A DNA stretch of 6,556 nt, taken from contig JAGODA010000179.1 of NCBI GenBank assembly GCA_017998475.1, positions 1 through 6,556 of the forward strand, given 5' to 3'. Origin of the DNA: Spirochaetota bacterium. GTDB lineage: Bacteria > Spirochaetota > UBA4802 > UBA5368. Shown here piece by piece: positions 4,747 to 6,556 of the stretch. Made by a program: the position numbers and the translations under genes. The notes beneath the pieces are model-generated. The model saw only the letters and a list, made by a program, of their open reading frames with translations. It did not search any database and was not told the DNA's origin. The number at the start of each line of letters is the position of its first letter. Within the stretch, counting starts at the first letter, position 1.

Positions 4747-6114
4747 TCATCCGGCTATCAGTCGATAGACTCCGAAATAGATCAAGATAACCGCCAGCAC
4801 AAGCGGAGAGACGTATTTGATCGTGACTGCCCATGCTCTTTCAAGAAGGACGTTCCGTGTGTCGATATCGAGTTCGTGCATGGTGCGGTCGAGACCGTAT
4901 TTCCAGCCGAGACAGAGCGCGATAAACATGCCGCCTATGGGAAGCATATAGAATGTGGTTAACTTGTCCATGAAATCGAAATAGGTATTACCGAAAAACG
5001 GCCTGAAGTCGGCGAGCACGCCGAAGGAAAGGGCGGCGGGAATGCCCAGTATGAAGATCGCCGTACCGAATATAAGGACAGCCTTTCTGCGGCTCCATCC
5101 TTTTTCGTCGGTTACATAGGCCACGACAACCTCAACCAGTGAAATGGCCGAGGTGAGCGCCGCGATAAAAAGGAGGATGAAAAAAAGCGTGGCGAATACC
5201 GCGCCGTAGCTCATCCTGGAAAATACGACAGGGAGTATGTTGAAAGTAAGCCCGGGACCTTTCTCGGGCGTCATACCGACGGCGAAAAGCGCGGGAAATA
5301 TCGCCAGTCCGGAAAGAAGCGCGGCGAGCGTGTCGAAAGCGACGATCTGAAGTGAAGAGCCGAGCACCTTTTCGTTGCGCGAGAGGTAACTGCCGTAGGT
5401 GATCATGGCCCCCATTCCCAGGCTCAGGCTGAAAAAGCACTGCCCCATGGCCTCGATAACGGTTTTAAACTCGATTTTTGAGAAATCGGGATTGAGATAA
5501 AAAGAAAGACCGTCGAGAGCTCCGTCCATGCTGAGGCCCTTGACGATAAGGACCAGGAGGATCACGAATAGCAGGGGCAGCAGCACCTTGTTCCATCTTT
5601 CGATGCCGTTTTTTATCCCGCGTATAACGATAAACATGGTGGCGGAAATGAACAGGAAATGGTATCCGATCGCCTCCGCGGGACTGCTTACAAAATTTTC
5701 GAACACCGCTTCCGCCGTGGACATGTCTCGAATGGAGCTGATGGCGCCCGAAGCGCTTTTAACGATATAACCGAGGGTCCAGCCTCCGACGACGCTGTAG
5801 AATGTCATGATGCAGAAACCGGACAGCACCCCCAGGTATCCGACGAATTCCCAGCGGCTTCCCGCGCCGATTATCTTGAACGCGCCCACGGGGTCCTTCT
5901 CCGTGTGGCGCCCGATCACGATTTCGGCGATCATGATCGGAAGACCCACTATCAGAATGCAGATGAGATAAACGAGAACGAATGCGCCGCCGCCGTTCGC
6001 GCCGGCAAGATAGGGGAACTTCCAGATATTCCCGAGGCCGATCGATGACCCGATTGCGGCGAGAATGAATCCGATTTTCGAGCTCCAGTGTTCCCGCTTG
6101 CCTGTTTCATTCAT
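4747..6114 (-). CDS. Sodium-dependent transporter, NSS (neurotransmitter:sodium symporter) family
   Basis: This is a 455-residue inner-membrane transporter, the usual length of the 11-helix bacterial NSS proteins such as MhsT and Tyt1 (LeuT has 12 helices). Helix 1 has the family signature GSSIGLGNIWKFPY (22-35) with the unwound, sodium- and substrate-binding centre, followed by NGGGAF (40-45) and GLPIMIAEIVIGR (57-69). Helix 6 contains GQCFFSLSLGMGAMITYGSY (224-243). Helix 8 contains ALTSAISLVEVVVAY (319-333); its Thr-Ser pair (321-322) lines up with the LeuT Na2 ligands. Approximate helices: 13-32, 43-67, 89-118, 150-166, 177-195, 215-245, 255-280, 301-335, 344-368, 385-404, 430-452. Bacterial members mostly import amino acids with Na+; the substrate here is unknown. 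GGAAG (6121-6125) precedes ATG by 6 bases. A close paralogue lies directly upstream. Confidence 0.92.
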   Translation of the reverse strand: MNETGKREHWSSKIGFILAAIGSSIGLGNIWKFPYLAGANGGGAFVLVYLICILIVGLPIMIAEIVIGRHTEKDPVGAFKIIGAGSRWEFVGYLGVLSGFCIMTFYSVVGGWTLGYIVKSASGAISSIRDMSTAEAVFENFVSSPAEAIGYHFLFISATMFIVIRGIKNGIERWNKVLLPLLFVILLVLIVKGLSMDGALDGLSFYLNPDFSKIEFKTVIEAMGQCFFSLSLGMGAMITYGSYLSRNEKVLGSSLQIVAFDTLAALLSGLAIFPALFAVGMTPEKGPGLTFNILPVVFSRMSYGAVFATLFFILLFIAALTSAISLVEVVVAYVTDEKGWSRRKAVLIFGTAIFILGIPAALSFGVLADFRPFFGNTYFDFMDKLTTFYMLPIGGMFIALCLGWKYGLDRTMHELDIDTRNVLLERAWAVTIKYVSPLVLAVILIYFGVYRLIAG

Positions 6115-6137
6115 TGTATTCTTCCCATATGCTCAAA

Positions 6138-6143
6138 ATTATA
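6138..6143 (-). promoter_or_regulatory. Consensus -10 element, possible internal promoter for the NSS gene at 4747-6114
   Basis: TATAAT, a perfect -10 hexamer, lies on the minus strand in the 74-base gap between the two transporter genes. The -35 position 17 bases upstream (TCAAAA) matches poorly and there is no extended -10. Start of transcription would fall near 6131, giving a leader of under 20 bases that still includes the GGAAG ribosome site. Confidence 0.35.
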
Positions 6144-6172
6144 CGGCACGAACACATTCGTTTTGATGCCGT
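6143..6172 (-). terminator. Imperfect hairpin between the two NSS genes, possible weak terminator
   Basis: On the plus strand ACGGCACGAA (6143-6152) pairs with TTCGT (6157-6161) and GCCGT (6168-6172), with a 4-base loop and a 6-base bulge (6162-6167). In the minus-strand transcript the hairpin follows the upstream transporter stop by 16 bases and is followed by AUAAUUUU, a short U-rich run. It overlaps the TATAAT element, so partial termination plus re-initiation is a possible reading. The bulge weakens it. Confidence 0.3.
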
Positions 6173-6188
6173 TGACGGGCGGCGTGGA

Positions 6189-6556
6189 TTACCCGGCGTG
6201 CTGAAAGATCATCCTGTAGACACCGAAATAGAGAATGATTGTCACAAGGATGAACGGCGATATGTAGCGGATGGAAAAGGCCCATATCTTTCTGAGTGCG
6301 GAAAGGCGCGTGTCTGCGTCGAGTTCGTGCATCGCGTTGTTCAGTCCGTATTTCCACCCCAGACACAGAGCGATCAGCAGGCCCCCGATCGGCAGCATGT
6401 ATGTCGTCGTGAGCCTGTCCATGAAGTCGAAGTATGTCGTCCCGAAGAATACCCGGAAATCCTTAAGCGCGCCGAAGGAAAGCGCCGAAGGTATGCCGAG
6501 CAAAAATATCAGAGAGCCGAAGACGAGGACGGCTTTCTTCCTGCCCCATCCTTTTT
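6189..6556 (-). CDS. Second NSS-family sodium-dependent transporter, C-terminal part (5' end outside window)
   Basis: The frame runs open from the right edge to TAA 6189-6191, giving 121 residues that begin KGWGRKKAVLVFGSLIF. It matches the last quarter of the neighbouring transporter: by hand alignment about 80 of 116 positions are identical, including FGTTYFDFMD (versus FGNTYFDFMD), TYMLPIGG (versus FYMLPIGG), ALCLGWKYGL and YFGVYR. This part corresponds to helices 9 to 11; the sodium and substrate sites are outside the window. It ends FQHAG rather than AG. The gap to the next gene is 74 bases on the same strand, so this is a tandem duplication, probably transcribed together with 4747-6114. 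A TTG at 6501-6503 could be mistaken for a start but lies inside helix 9. Confidence 0.88.
   Translation of the reverse strand, partial: KGWGRKKAVLVFGSLIFLLGIPSALSFGALKDFRVFFGTTYFDFMDRLTTTYMLPIGGLLIALCLGWKYGLNNAMHELDADTRLSALRKIWAFSIRYISPFILVTIILYFGVYRMIFQHAG

Noticed and set aside
4158..4790. A 210-codon plus-strand frame opposite the Nudix gene
   Set aside because: The opposite strand carries a complete Nudix box and a good ribosome site. The plus-strand frame has no recognisable motif and runs into the end of the transporter gene.
1..6556. CRISPR arrays, tRNA or rRNA genes, insertion sequences, phage or defence genes
   Set aside because: None seen. No regularly spaced repeats, terminal inverted repeats, transposase motifs or RNA-gene signatures were found on reading both strands; the only long repeat is the tandem transporter duplication.

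Overview
The window looks like an ordinary chromosomal stretch of a Gram-negative-type bacterium of moderate GC content, most likely a spirochaete (Spirochaetota, Leptospira-like or an environmental relative). The main pointer is the secreted protein at 2767-3828, built from three repeats of the kind found in the Leptospira surface protein OmpL47. A bactofilin tail and several envelope proteins of no recognised family fit but do not prove this. I found no tRNA, rRNA, CRISPR array, insertion sequence or phage gene.

Left part (1-1124): the last 45 codons of a bactofilin-like cytoskeletal protein run into pdxA, the vitamin B6 biosynthesis dehydrogenase. The pdxA start is best placed at a TTG inside the bactofilin tail, not at the more upstream ATG. 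pdxA meets a convergent gene for a probable lipoprotein or membrane-anchored envelope protein (1121-1672, minus), and the two stop codons overlap.

Middle (1673-2766): a 93-base divergent region carries a short perfect inverted repeat that sits inside a plausible minus-strand promoter. To its right, a four-helix membrane protein and an exported four-TPR protein form an overlapping two-gene unit on the plus strand. A strong GC-rich hairpin separates this unit from the convergent OmpL47-like gene.

Right part (2767-6556, all minus strand): reading in the direction of transcription, there are two tandem neurotransmitter:sodium symporter (NSS) family transporters (the first cut by the window edge), a Nudix hydrolase of the ADP-ribose pyrophosphatase type, and then the OmpL47-like gene. 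The OmpL47-like gene has its own promoter-like sequence (a perfect TTGACA, 17-base spacer, TACCAT) and a predicted leader of about 180 bases containing a strong stem-loop. The transporter pair probably takes up amino acids or related amines with sodium, and the Nudix enzyme may be co-transcribed with it.

No clear new multi-gene system is visible. The items most worth a second look are the long structured leader of the OmpL47-like gene, the operator-like palindromes, the tandem transporters with the Nudix gene, and the uncharacterised membrane protein/TPR pair.
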